From contig NZ_JAMXWN010000014.1 in assembly GCF_024125425.1 (NCBI RefSeq), positions 1 to 64,000 on the forward strand: DNA of 64,000 nucleotides, in the 5' to 3' direction. Every line of letters begins with the position of its first letter. Positions within the stretch are counted from its first letter, which is position 1. Shown piece after piece: positions 9,135 through 18,608 of this stretch. The notes beneath the pieces were generated by a model. That model searched no databases. It was not told where the DNA came from and was given only the letters and a program-made list of their open reading frames with translations. Origin of the DNA: Sporolactobacillus kofuensis. Lineage in GTDB: Bacteria > Bacillota > Bacilli > Bacillales > Sporolactobacillaceae. The position numbers were made by a program, and so were the translations under genes.

Positions 9135-10016
9135 ATGAAGATAGCCTATTTAATTATTGCCCACAATAATTTTGAACACTTAAAGAGATTGATCAGATCC
9201 ATTCAAAATGAGAATGTATTCTTTTTTATTCATATTGATCAGAAGGCTCCTCAAATCTCCTTTGATGAATTCTATCATGTTCAATTGATTCCAGAACAGT
9301 ATTCTATAAAATGGGGCGGTTTTAGCATGGTAAAAGTGACCATTGAATTATTAAAATACGCCTATCATTTTGATGATTTTAACCGTTTTGTCTTATTAAG
9401 CGGCGTTGACTATCCTATAAGAAGTAATGAATATATTGAAAATCTCTTTCAAAAGAATCCAACAATTAACTACATAGATACGCAACTGATGCCTTCTATC
9501 GATAAGCCATTTGATCGACTTTTCCGGTATTATATAGAATGTGACCGAACGGTTAATCTGCAATCTTTTCCAATTAAAGTCGTCAACAAATTGATCAAAC
9601 AATCTAGGATTTGGAGAGCTTATCCTGAACAATACCAACACTATAAGCCATTTGCCGGTAGCCAATGGTGGTCGTTTAGCGATGCATTTGTTGACTATCT
9701 ATTAAATTTTATTTCCACAAACGATGCATTCATTAGGTTCTATTTGCATACCTTCGTGCCAGATGAGATGTTTTTTCAAACAATTATTATGAACTCCCCA
9801 TTTGCACAAACCGTTAGAAACACACTCACTTTTGCTGACTGGGAACTTGGAGGACCTCCCTATCCTTCACTTATTCGAAAAATACATATGGACCTTCTAA
9901 AGAATGAATTAATTTATTCAAATCAAAAAGTAACGATTTACTGTTTTGCAAGAAAATTTACTGATGATTCATCAAAAATTGTTTCTGAACTTGATAAAAT
10001 CAGATCTAATTTTTGA
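9135..10016 (+). CDS. Core-2/I-branching family glycosyltransferase (GT14)
   Basis: 293 aa protein with the GT14 N-terminus MKIAYLIIAHNNFEHLKRLI, then FFFIHIDQKA and the conserved FVLLSGVDYPIRSNEYI stretch. Bacterial members transfer N-acetylglucosamine or xylose-like residues in surface glycans; the actual donor here is unknown. The open frame extends upstream to 8967, overlapping the aminotransferase gene, but the family homology begins at the ATG at 9135. The ribosome site before it is weak. It is the last gene of the rightward sugar operon, converging on the flippase gene. Confidence 0.82.
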   Translation: MKIAYLIIAHNNFEHLKRLIRSIQNENVFFFIHIDQKAPQISFDEFYHVQLIPEQYSIKWGGFSMVKVTIELLKYAYHFDDFNRFVLLSGVDYPIRSNEYIENLFQKNPTINYIDTQLMPSIDKPFDRLFRYYIECDRTVNLQSFPIKVVNKLIKQSRIWRAYPEQYQHYKPFAGSQWWSFSDAFVDYLLNFISTNDAFIRFYLHTFVPDEMFFQTIIMNSPFAQTVRNTLTFADWELGGPPYPSLIRKIHMDLLKNELIYSNQKVTIYCFARKFTDDSSKIVSELDKIRSNF

Positions 10017-10110
10017 GTTCACATAGGCATCTCTTGGTCGGCAAATCAATCTATGGAACTCCAAAAAAATACCCACATGTACTCAACTATGTAAAAGTGG
10101 GCATCAATGA

Positions 10111-11556
10111 TTATCTACTTTTGTATTTTTGCAAAGTCTTTCTCATTTCACGATATATCATTCCATCGCGTTTGAAATATTCTTGAACGAAGACGATTGA
10201 AAGATAAACGCCCATGCCAAGCACGATTTGGACAATCGTTGTTACTGCGGAAACCCCCATACTTCTTCCCACCAGTCGCACGAGGATCCACATCAGGAAC
10301 CCTGCAATCAAATAGTCAATTGTATTTCGTGCCATATTTTTGAACGGAACGATTTCTCTAACGAGATAAAGTTGCACAAAAGTTACAGTTAATTCCGCTG
10401 CAACAGTACCTACGCTTGCACCAATAGATCCGAACGGAGCAATGAGCATTAGGTTAACAATAAAATTGACTATTGCTCCTGCATACACAGAGATGGTATA
10501 TTCTTTCATTTTGCCCAATGGCAACATATATTGGGTACCGAATACACCACTCCAGGCCATGAGTACAATCGTTGGCGCAAGAATCACAAGGACCTGAATA
10601 CATTTTATAAAACTATTTCCCATATACCAAGGAATGAACTCTTCTGCGACTCCTGCTACACCAAACATCAGTGGTATAGCCAGAAACGTGGAAAATTCCA
10701 GTGATTTAAATAGATACTCTTTCGCTTTTTCAATCTGGCCGATAGCGAATGTATGAGCCATTCTTGGGAGCATCACTGTCCCAAGTGAAGTAACAACAGA
10801 TAATGCCATCATCCGAATCTTATCAGCATAATCAAAAATACCAACTTCACTGTTACTTGACACGATGCCAATCATCGTCTTATTCAAAACAAAGTAAATT
10901 TGAAGAGCAATTCCTGGAATAAAATAAACAATGGCTGGTTTTAAATGACTTATCATTTGTTTGAATGTAACTCTCACAATCATAATTTGACCTTTAAGAT
11001 AAAACCACATAATTAGAGAACTGACTAGAACGGATAGACACATAATATAGGTATAGATAGGTAAGTCTGATGGGTTTTTCACCAAAGTAAATACGGCTAA
11101 TAAAGAAAGGAGTTTAATCACGATATTCCGGGTGACTATTTTTTTAAACATCTCAACACCAAAGAAAAACCAGGAGCAATCGAAGACAATTCCTAATAAA
11201 CTAATCGTCTGAATCAACGCAATTGTCTTATCTTGCTGAATGAAAAAAACAGCCAAGATTAAATAGCCAATAACCGAACTAAGCGTGAGTATCAATTGAA
11301 GAAAATAGAGGCTGAAAAAGTTCTCACTCATCTTTCTTTTATTATCTCTCGTCATGGCAATGATCTTATTTCCATAGGTATCAATACCAAGCATGCCGAT
11401 AAAAGAGAAGTAGGAAATAATGGAAGCTGTATAAGCATAGGTACCGACACCATGAGGAAGCAAAACACGCGAAACATAAGGAACCGTAATCAGAGGTAAG
11501 ATCATTACCAATATTTGATAGAGAAGATTATAGAGATAATTTTTCTTAACACTCAT
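10111..11556 (-). CDS. Wzx-type polysaccharide flippase (MOP family)
   Basis: 481 aa, about 12-14 membrane helices, RfbX/Wzx type. The N-terminus NYLYNLLYQILVMILPLIT with PYVSRVLLP is characteristic of PST transporters. It should flip undecaprenyl-linked repeat units across the membrane before polymerisation. Start ATG at 11556 has AGAGGGG upstream. It is the last gene of the leftward exopolysaccharide cluster, separated from the previous gene by about 210 bases. Confidence 0.92.
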   Translation of the reverse strand: MSVKKNYLYNLLYQILVMILPLITVPYVSRVLLPHGVGTYAYTASIISYFSFIGMLGIDTYGNKIIAMTRDNKRKMSENFFSLYFLQLILTLSSVIGYLILAVFFIQQDKTIALIQTISLLGIVFDCSWFFFGVEMFKKIVTRNIVIKLLSLLAVFTLVKNPSDLPIYTYIMCLSVLVSSLIMWFYLKGQIMIVRVTFKQMISHLKPAIVYFIPGIALQIYFVLNKTMIGIVSSNSEVGIFDYADKIRMMALSVVTSLGTVMLPRMAHTFAIGQIEKAKEYLFKSLEFSTFLAIPLMFGVAGVAEEFIPWYMGNSFIKCIQVLVILAPTIVLMAWSGVFGTQYMLPLGKMKEYTISVYAGAIVNFIVNLMLIAPFGSIGASVGTVAAELTVTFVQLYLVREIVPFKNMARNTIDYLIAGFLMWILVRLVGRSMGVSAVTTIVQIVLGMGVYLSIVFVQEYFKRDGMIYREMRKTLQKYKSR

Positions 11557-11602
11557 ATTATCGTTACCCCTCTAATGATCATTTGTCAAAACAGAGTATT
11601 AA

Positions 11603-11701
11603 CTAGAGGCTTTCCGGTATTGAATTGGCGCAGAGTCTCAAACGATGCTGTTTACGTGAATAAACTGATGTGTCTAACCCATAAACCAGAACCCTTTTCA
11701 A
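11603..11701 (-). pseudogene. Possible glycosyltransferase remnant or 32-codon ORF
   Basis: Between the flippase and the preceding glycosyltransferase, the minus strand has a very strong GGAGGAGG site seven bases before a TTG start (11701). It opens a 32-codon frame beginning MKRVLVYGLDTS and ending at a TAG at 11603. The first residues resemble the start of exopolysaccharide glycosyltransferases, after which similarity is lost. This looks like the stub of a deleted gene, but a real short peptide cannot be excluded. Confidence 0.3.
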
Positions 11702-11769
11702 ATTAACACCTCCTCCGTGGTCTAATCTCTTATTCTATTTCAGGAATTAGTGCAATAGATTGTGAGGAA

Positions 11770-12756
11770 TTAGCTTACACCTCGATGCTTCCACTTGTAA
11801 AAGAGCTTGAATATTGGCGTATAAATGAGTGAAAACCATCCGACAAGCAACAATTGCAAACGACGTGCAAAGGATAACTCAATAGTTGCTATCAGCTCTG
11901 AATAATATTTACGGACAATCTTTTTCGTCTTTTGTTTGTAGGCAATCCATTTGGGATCATTTACACCGGTTCGAAGAATCAAATCGTAAATGCCCAACAA
12001 GGCGAACACATAGCCCGAAATGGCATAGATTTCGATTGACGGATATTTCTTTCTCACAAGCGCTAACATTTTTTCTGCAGATTGTATTGAGCAAAGATCA
12101 ATATCCGAACGATGCGTAATACTTCCAGAGCGCTGCCGATAATAGTATTTTGGTGTAGAGTCATAGACTATCGTGCCTGCTCGATCAAGCAAAGTATAGG
12201 TTACACTATAGTCTTCACCAGTGTGTCCTAGGGGAAATCGTACATGATCAAACAACTGTTTTGCATAAAGTTTGTCCCAAACACCAACACCGAAGTAGCC
12301 GATACTGTTTATGAATCGAAAGGCCTGCTCACTATTCATCACTAAATAGACATTTTCTTTTTTTTCAGGACGCCGAATAGATTTTCCAAAGACCTGAAAT
12401 TCACTACATATGGACATATCAGCCCTTTCTTTTCTAAGATTGGTCATAAGGAACTCATAGGTATCGTTTTGTATCCAATCATCACAATCAACAAAAGCAA
12501 TATAATCACCTGTTGCACGATCCAAAGCAACGTTCAGTGCTGAAGAAGGACCACCATTCTTTTTGTGGATCACGAGAATACGAGAATCTTTTTCTGCCCA
12601 TAAGTCACAAATTTCCGGACTGCGATCTGGAGATCCATCATCTACGAGAATAATTTCGAGATTCCGATACGTTTGATTAACAATGCTTTCGATACATTGT
12701 TCAAGATATTGTTCCGTTTGATACACAGCAACAATTACGCTAATTAGCGGATCCAC
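11770..12756 (-). CDS. Family 2 glycosyltransferase (EpsJ-like)
   Basis: 328 aa GT-A transferase for exopolysaccharide assembly. It has LISVIVAVYQTEQYLEQCI, LVDDGSPDRSPEICD, GGPSSALNVALDRATGDY and the DxD metal motif in FVDCDDW, as in Bacillus EpsJ. The C-terminus has a hydrophobic segment near LLLVGWFSLIYTPIF that may tether it to the membrane. GTG at 12756 is favoured because an AAAGGAGG site lies 10 bases upstream; a longer frame starts at 12786 without one. Donor and acceptor are unknown. Confidence 0.88.
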   Translation of the reverse strand: MDPLISVIVAVYQTEQYLEQCIESIVNQTYRNLEIILVDDGSPDRSPEICDLWAEKDSRILVIHKKNGGPSSALNVALDRATGDYIAFVDCDDWIQNDTYEFLMTNLRKERADMSICSEFQVFGKSIRRPEKKENVYLVMNSEQAFRFINSIGYFGVGVWDKLYAKQLFDHVRFPLGHTGEDYSVTYTLLDRAGTIVYDSTPKYYYRQRSGSITHRSDIDLCSIQSAEKMLALVRKKYPSIEIYAISGYVFALLGIYDLILRTGVNDPKWIAYKQKTKKIVRKYYSELIATIELSFARRLQLLLVGWFSLIYTPIFKLFYKWKHRGVS

Positions 12757-12886
12757 GGCAAGCCTGCCTCCTTTAATAACAACCATTACTTATTTCAATT
12801 ACCTATGTTTTATTATTTATCATAGAAAACGCTTCTTTTGGTTTTCAGCACAGTTTGCAAAAGGTATATTCTCGCACTAACTGAAG

Positions 12887-13993
12887 CTATGATTGGCCAA
12901 CAAAGATCTCCTCTAATTTCTTTGCTTCCGTCTCAATATCGTATCCTGATGCTTTGATCATCGTTGATGTATCTGAGCGCACGTACTCTTTATGATTCAA
13001 AATCAAGCTTGCCCAGCATGAAGCTGATTGTTTTAAAGAGTAATAGTTCATTAATTTAGTAATAGCAGCTTCTTTTGTAACCGCAGTCGATGCAATGACC
13101 TGCAATCCCGCTGCCTGTGCTTCTATGCTAACCACTGGCAATCCCTCATATCTTGAAGGGAGTAGAAACAGGTCCATTGCCTGCATCCATTCATTGACAT
13201 TATTTCTCATGCCCATAAAAATAACAGCGTCTGTTATGCCTAACAAATCTACTTTTTCCCTCATGTTAGCCTCGAGTTTGCCGCTCCCTATTAATACCAA
13301 TACTGTCTGAGGGCATCGCTTATGCATCTCATAAAAGACATCAATAATAAATTTATGGTTTTTTTGATTATGAAATCTGCCGACATGACCAATGACGAAA
13401 ATTTGATCCGTGATTCCCAGTATTTTCCTATAGTTCTTTCGTACTGGACGAGAAAAAGAGTAAAGGGTTGTTTCTATTGCATTATGAATGAGTTTATAGC
13501 GGCTTCCTGACATTATTTTTTTCGAATAGAACCATGAACCCGCAGCATTGGAACAAGCCCAATAATCTGTAGCATATCTTCGCAAAAACAGTTTATTCCA
13601 GTAATGAAAAATTTTTTTCACGAATCCATCAGTCTCTTGAGTATTATGACTATGAATGATCCTCGTTGTAACGCCGTATCTTTTAGCGAATTTTAAATAA
13701 TCGATATTTGCTAAGCTGCAACTATTCACCCATATCGACTTATAATTTTGCCCGTTTTGAGCGAAGAAGCATTTTAAGTCTTTAATATATTGAAAGAGAT
13801 GGTGCACCTTGCCGTGAATATGCCACACTCTACCTCCAAGCGTTTGAATTTCATCTTCGTAAGCGATTTTTGGAAAGATGGTCAAGAAGTCAAATTGAAC
13901 CCGCTTTTTGTTCATCTGTCGATAATAGTTCATGAGAAAGCTCTCAACGCCGCCTTTATTGGCAGTCATGCCAACGACAAGAATCCTGTTCAT
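12887..13993 (-). CDS. Family 4 glycosyltransferase (EpsF-like)
   Basis: 368 aa GT-B transferase. The N-terminus MNRILVVGMTANKGGVESFL and the C-terminal donor-site stretch LLPSRYEGLPVVSIEAQAAG match retaining GT4 enzymes of the EpsF type in Bacillus exopolysaccharide loci. The ATG at 13993 matches the family start; a TTG five codons upstream is possible. It should add a sugar to the growing lipid-linked repeat unit at the cytoplasmic face. Confidence 0.88.
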   Translation of the reverse strand: MNRILVVGMTANKGGVESFLMNYYRQMNKKRVQFDFLTIFPKIAYEDEIQTLGGRVWHIHGKVHHLFQYIKDLKCFFAQNGQNYKSIWVNSCSLANIDYLKFAKRYGVTTRIIHSHNTQETDGFVKKIFHYWNKLFLRRYATDYWACSNAAGSWFYSKKIMSGSRYKLIHNAIETTLYSFSRPVRKNYRKILGITDQIFVIGHVGRFHNQKNHKFIIDVFYEMHKRCPQTVLVLIGSGKLEANMREKVDLLGITDAVIFMGMRNNVNEWMQAMDLFLLPSRYEGLPVVSIEAQAAGLQVIASTAVTKEAAITKLMNYYSLKQSASCWASLILNHKEYVRSDTSTMIKASGYDIETEAKKLEEIFVGQS

Positions 13994-14049
13994 TTTTTTC
14001 ACCCACAAATTCTTTAATGAATTTAATTGCTGAACGCTAGGAATAATCT

Positions 14050-15267
14050 TTAATTTAAAAGTTCATGAGCAAATGTGTGGTAATAATGATCAAGATTCAA
14101 CCCTTCTGCATTTTTACGACTTGCCTCAGCCATACGTTCACGTAATGCTTTTTTCGAAAGTAAGGTATTCATTGACTCTGCCAAATGGGTTACGAGTTCT
14201 TTATCTCTAGCCAATAAAACAGCACAATCCTTATTCACGTACTCTGGGATACCACCTGATACGGTTGTGATCAGCGGCAATCCGGATGCCATGGATTCGA
14301 TAACGGTTAATGGAGCCGGATCATCCCACATCGATGGCACAACAGCCAAGTCTGCCATTGCATAAATCGAAGGCATCTGTTGGTAAGCAACAAAACCTGT
14401 AAATATGATCTTGTCGTTCATCGATTCTGCAAGCTTTTTCAATCCAGTTTCATAGTCGCTCTCCATCTTACTGCCATAGAAATAACCACCGACGATAACT
14501 AGCTTTGCATCCGGAATATTCGCCTGCCTGAATGCGAGCAGCAATTCCTTAATCCCTTTTTCCTTAGAGAGCCGCCCCGAAAATAAGATAATCTTTTCAT
14601 TCTCTGCAATTCCATATTTTCTGCGAACATTCATTGCTTCTTTTCTGCTTTTAATACTTCCAAACAGAGCTGTATCTACACAATTCTTAAGCACAATCAA
14701 ATGTTTTGGTGGGGATCCTTCAAAGAAAATTTCTAGTGTATTATTGATGTAGCGGCTCACACCGAGCACTTTCTTACAGTTGCGAATAAGTTCCCGACAA
14801 TTGTAGTCCTTGGTGACCTCATTATGAAGATGATAATAATATCTACCAAGGTACTTGCGAGAATTCCCATATTTTTTCAATGCCATAAATAGTGTTGCAT
14901 GATTTTCAAGCACAACTTTATCGTAATTGTTCTTTTTTAAATACTTTCCGACTTTATAAATGTAATGAAGTCTCTGAACGATATATCGATAGGACATATG
15001 CTTCTCTATTTTTATTTTTTTTGCGATGAAATAAATAATCCGATCACAAATTCGAAGTAGATAAGGAGGTTTTATGAACACATACGCCGAGTTTCTCTTG
15101 CTGGCAGCAATTCTAACCGCTTTTTCATGATAGGTACTAAAAATGATTAGTTTAAACAGTTGATAGCGCTCATTCTCATTCACAAGATTATCCACTAACG
15201 CTTCTACTGCTCCTCCCATCGCAGCTGGAACAGGTAAATATCCAGATGTAACGATCGCAATATTCAT
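14050..15267 (-). CDS. Family 4 glycosyltransferase
   Basis: 405 aa GT-B transferase. The acceptor half starts MNIAIVTSGYLPVPAAMGGAVE. The donor half has LFSGRLSKEKGIKELL, then VPSMWDDPAPLTVIESMASG with the typical E-x7-E region. ATG at 15267 is chosen because GGGAGG lies 7 bases upstream; the open frame extends 14 codons further. It starts 13 bases after the polymerase gene, so the two are probably cotranscribed. Confidence 0.88.
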   Translation of the reverse strand: MNIAIVTSGYLPVPAAMGGAVEALVDNLVNENERYQLFKLIIFSTYHEKAVRIAASKRNSAYVFIKPPYLLRICDRIIYFIAKKIKIEKHMSYRYIVQRLHYIYKVGKYLKKNNYDKVVLENHATLFMALKKYGNSRKYLGRYYYHLHNEVTKDYNCRELIRNCKKVLGVSRYINNTLEIFFEGSPPKHLIVLKNCVDTALFGSIKSRKEAMNVRRKYGIAENEKIILFSGRLSKEKGIKELLLAFRQANIPDAKLVIVGGYFYGSKMESDYETGLKKLAESMNDKIIFTGFVAYQQMPSIYAMADLAVVPSMWDDPAPLTVIESMASGLPLITTVSGGIPEYVNKDCAVLLARDKELVTHLAESMNTLLSKKALRERMAEASRKNAEGLNLDHYYHTFAHELLN

Positions 15268-15280
15268 TGACGATCCTCCC

Positions 15281-16504
15281 TTAAAAGCGGATGATAAAAT
15301 TTTTTGCATGCTTCTTGCGCACAGGAACTTTCGGAGCTAAAGCCAAACCGACTAAGAAAAAATAGTTCATAACAGCGGGGGGATACAAAAATGATCCGTC
15401 AATCATAAATGCAATTAGTACACAAATCATCCCAATGGCTGCAAGGTCATTCTGTTTATAAACGCTGATGATCGCTGAAATAAAGATGCCAAGAAATCCA
15501 ATAAATCCGAAAATACCGTACATTTGAAATGAGTAAAACAGTCCCTCAACATAATTGATTTCATCCCAGGGCAAACCAACGATCAGAAATCTGAGAAACT
15601 CAGCTTCAGTTAAATGATTAATTTGTGAAAACGCACTTGCATATTGCAAGGTACGCCCGGCACCGGTCGGATCTGATATCGTTTGCTGCATATAACGTGC
15701 ATAGGCTTGTTGAAGAAATGAACTATCCGCATGAATGAGGTATAAAATTCCAAAACCGGAAATGAACAAAACCGCCGCCAGGAACAGGAGCTGATGATGA
15801 TCATTTAATTTGTTTTTCACAAGCATCAGAATAAATATAAGAAAGATAACAAAGGGAATCATGATCGATCGCGAGCCACTCAGAAATAAACCGACAAGCC
15901 CGAAAACAATGGCTGCGTATTTAAGCACTTTTTGTTTCATCGTTAATGGAAACCATGAGAGCAGGAACGGAATGCCCATCGCATAAAATAAACCGACTCC
16001 GTTTCCATTTTGATAAGTTGATGGCATTTTCTGTGCTTCTCCAGAGATCGCCATACCGAAGCCAATCGGTTTGTCTGCTAAATCCTGACCAAATGTATAC
16101 GTGAGTCCTGGAATTGCCGTCGCGACAATACCGGCAATCCTTTGTATCAGTGCATAACTTCCCACAATAATAAGAGAAAACGCCAGAATTTTTATTGCCT
16201 TTTGAGCATCCATTGACCTTCCAATGCCGATTGCCAGCGGTGAAGCAAAAACAACCATAGCCGCTGTGATTTGAAATGACGAAAGACTGCCCAAATTAAT
16301 GACAAAGGCTAGCAACACAGAACATGCAAAAAGAACATAAGATACGGACAAACCTTTTATTTGGTTAATTGCTGAAATCACATGTAACTGGCATTTTATT
16401 AGCGCAAACAAAAATAAGAACATAGCAATCGTTATTGGAACACCAATCTGCACTCCTGCCTTTGGAAAAGTAAATGTTATGAATTCAAAAAAATAATTCA
16501 GCAT
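15281..16504 (-). CDS. Wzy-type polysaccharide polymerase (O-antigen ligase-like membrane protein)
   Basis: 407 aa, about 11-12 hydrophobic segments with one large extracytoplasmic loop around residues 250-310. This is the layout of Wzy/EpsG/RfaL-type proteins. Primary sequence is weakly conserved, as usual for polymerases, so the call rests on topology and on its place between glycosyltransferases in a locus with Wzx and Wzz. The start at 16504 has AAGGGG nine bases upstream. It should polymerise flipped repeat units outside the membrane. Confidence 0.75.
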   Translation of the reverse strand: MLNYFFEFITFTFPKAGVQIGVPITIAMFLFLFALIKCQLHVISAINQIKGLSVSYVLFACSVLLAFVINLGSLSSFQITAAMVVFASPLAIGIGRSMDAQKAIKILAFSLIIVGSYALIQRIAGIVATAIPGLTYTFGQDLADKPIGFGMAISGEAQKMPSTYQNGNGVGLFYAMGIPFLLSWFPLTMKQKVLKYAAIVFGLVGLFLSGSRSIMIPFVIFLIFILMLVKNKLNDHHQLLFLAAVLFISGFGILYLIHADSSFLQQAYARYMQQTISDPTGAGRTLQYASAFSQINHLTEAEFLRFLIVGLPWDEINYVEGLFYSFQMYGIFGFIGFLGIFISAIISVYKQNDLAAIGMICVLIAFMIDGSFLYPPAVMNYFFLVGLALAPKVPVRKKHAKNFIIRF

Positions 16505-16598
16505 TAACCTAATCCCCTTACTATCGATCTGTCCCAATTAAATGATGCATATTCTCATTTTTTCTTTTCATGACTGCTATTTTTTCAAAACATCGAGC

Positions 16599-17717
16599 TT
16601 ACTGATCGGTTGCCGAATGCGAACGGTTAGTTTGATCATTCCTATTAATCAGTTGCTCATAAACCTCTACTATTCTGCGATTTAGTTTGTCGCTTGTATA
16701 TTTTTCTTTATAGATTGCATAGCCTTGTTCCCCCAAGGTTTCTAGATCACGTTTACTGACCGTTGTTAGAATCTTCGTTAATTGTTCTAAATGGTTTAGG
16801 TCAAATAAATAACCGTTCACTCCATCCGTCACTAATTCAGGAAGATCTCCTCGATTACTGGCAATGATCGGTTTTTTGTTCTTCATCGCTTCTATTGCGA
16901 CCAATCCAAAACCCTCCCATCTGGATGGAATGATGATCGCATCAAATTTTTCATAATAACTGTCAATGATTTGATGATCAACCCAACCTAGTGTCGTGAC
17001 ATTATTTGGAATTTCCATAAGCGCCGGATCCAGAACATTCTGCCCTATTGCATATAAATTGACATTTTCCAGAGGGGAATTCTTAAAGTAATCAAATAAA
17101 AGATCAATGCCCTTTTGCCTATCAAACCGTCCAACAAAAAGTAGATTAATTTTCGTTTGATCAAGATTTAGCGAGAGATCCTCACCTTTAAATAGTCGGT
17201 CTTCAATCCCATTTGGAATCACTATTGATTTCTGCTTGGGTATCTTATAGAGTTGTGAACCAATAAACTCTTTATTCGATATATTGACAATAATGTCTGT
17301 TTTTCTCGCGAGCAAGCGCTCTAACCATCCGTAAATATATTTTTTTATCTGAGAGATCTCCATCATGAATGACCATCCATGGGCACAATACACAATTTTG
17401 GGGCGTTTCATTTTGAAAAAAAACCACACGCGAACAAATAAACCAGCAAAGGAACTATGAATGTGAACAATATCAGGTTTTAACTTAGTTATCGCTTGAT
17501 GAACTTCGATGATCGCAGGAAGTACTTTGGATAATTTCCTTTTATAGTGGTAATAGTGAAAATGGACGCCATCGATCGGTAGATTGTCAGAATTATAGTC
17601 ACTCATTAACACATGAACACTACTTACCTGATCTGCGGACACTTGAAATTTTAAAACCTCGTTTATATAAGTTGATATCCCGCCTCGAACATACTCACAA
17701 ACATGTAAAATTCTCAT
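16599..17717 (-). CDS. Family 4 glycosyltransferase
   Basis: 372 aa GT-B transferase with MRILHVCEYVRGGISTYIN at the N-terminus and IPSRWEGFGLVAIEAMKNK in the donor site. The N-terminus resembles EpsD/CapM-like enzymes. GAGGGCGG lies six bases before the ATG. It is the third gene of the leftward operon, so it may act early, after the priming sugar transferase. Confidence 0.88.
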   Translation of the reverse strand: MRILHVCEYVRGGISTYINEVLKFQVSADQVSSVHVLMSDYNSDNLPIDGVHFHYYHYKRKLSKVLPAIIEVHQAITKLKPDIVHIHSSFAGLFVRVWFFFKMKRPKIVYCAHGWSFMMEISQIKKYIYGWLERLLARKTDIIVNISNKEFIGSQLYKIPKQKSIVIPNGIEDRLFKGEDLSLNLDQTKINLLFVGRFDRQKGIDLLFDYFKNSPLENVNLYAIGQNVLDPALMEIPNNVTTLGWVDHQIIDSYYEKFDAIIIPSRWEGFGLVAIEAMKNKKPIIASNRGDLPELVTDGVNGYLFDLNHLEQLTKILTTVSKRDLETLGEQGYAIYKEKYTSDKLNRRIVEVYEQLINRNDQTNRSHSATDQ

Positions 17718-17820
17718 TGCTATCCGCCCTCACCCTCTAAGAAGCTTCTATAAATTTTTTTTACCAGCCGGGCTTCATAAGATTGGTGCAGCGATATCTG
17801 GTTCAATAAATGGTGATTAT

Positions 17821-18522
17821 CTAATAGGAATTTTTAGAATGAAAAATAATGAAAAGTGTTTTAATCATAATTTTGATATCGAATAGAGTGCTTCTCTTCT
17901 TAATGTACTCAATATCTAATTCAACCATCGTTTCAAATCCTACACTGCTTCTCGCCTCAACTTGCCAGAGACCCGTACAACCTGGCTTAACGAGTAACCG
18001 TTGCTTATCATATTGGGAATATTGTTGTACTTCCCGGAGCAGCGGTGGGCGGGGCCCGACTAAACTCATTTCTCCTTTTAATACATTTAATAATTGAGGA
18101 AACTCATCTAAGCTTGTTTTCCGCAAAAATCGGCCAACCTGAGTAACTCTTGGGTCATTTTTTATTTTGAACATAGCTCCTGACGATTCATTTTTATCAA
18201 GCAGATCATCCAACAGGTCTTCAGCGTGATGCACCATTGATCGGAATTTATAGATGCGAAATTGTTCACCGTTCTTTCCAACTCGATTTTGCTTGAAAAA
18301 TATTGGGCCCTCAGGATCATTTAGTTTAATAATGATCGAGATCAATAGGAACAGTGGTGACAAAAAGATTAGCCCTACTAAAGCACCACATAGATCCATT
18401 ACTCTTTTTATGAATAAATAGCCGGGTGTCTCCCTTAAATGTAGTTGAAGATTTTGCATGTTTTCTCTAATGTTCATTGTCGTATCGTAAGTTTTCTCAG
18501 CCGGCGGCTTTGAGAAAGCCAT
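17821..18522 (-). CDS. Undecaprenyl-phosphate priming sugar transferase
   Basis: 233 aa bacterial sugar transferase that links a sugar-1-phosphate to undecaprenyl phosphate and so starts the repeat unit. There is one N-terminal membrane segment (about residues 40-65). The family motifs follow in order: YKFRSMV, a SLDEFPQLLNVLKGEMSLVG block followed by PRPP, and KPGCTGLWQV. This is the short PssY/EpsL-size form without the extra membrane domain of WbaP. ATG at 18522 follows AGGAGG by 8 bases. It directly follows the tyrosine-kinase gene, which often controls such enzymes. Confidence 0.92.
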   Translation of the reverse strand: MAFSKPPAEKTYDTTMNIRENMQNLQLHLRETPGYLFIKRVMDLCGALVGLIFLSPLFLLISIIIKLNDPEGPIFFKQNRVGKNGEQFRIYKFRSMVHHAEDLLDDLLDKNESSGAMFKIKNDPRVTQVGRFLRKTSLDEFPQLLNVLKGEMSLVGPRPPLLREVQQYSQYDKQRLLVKPGCTGLWQVEARSSVGFETMVELDIEYIKKRSTLFDIKIMIKTLFIIFHSKNSY

Positions 18523-18608
18523 AATGTCTGCCTCCTGTAGACAATAGATAGTAGTCATCTTGAATGAAGAGGAATGCAGATCGACGAGAAAAGAAGCTTA
18601 TTATTCTA

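Noticed and set aside
10017-10110. Terminator between the GT14 and flippase genes
   Set aside because: CCCAC/GTGGG arms (about 10074-10104) need a four-base bulge and lack a T run; probably some termination occurs, but the structure is weak.
11515-11706. 63-codon plus-strand ORF upstream of the flippase
   Set aside because: Antisense to the operon, no ribosome site, and no coding signature.
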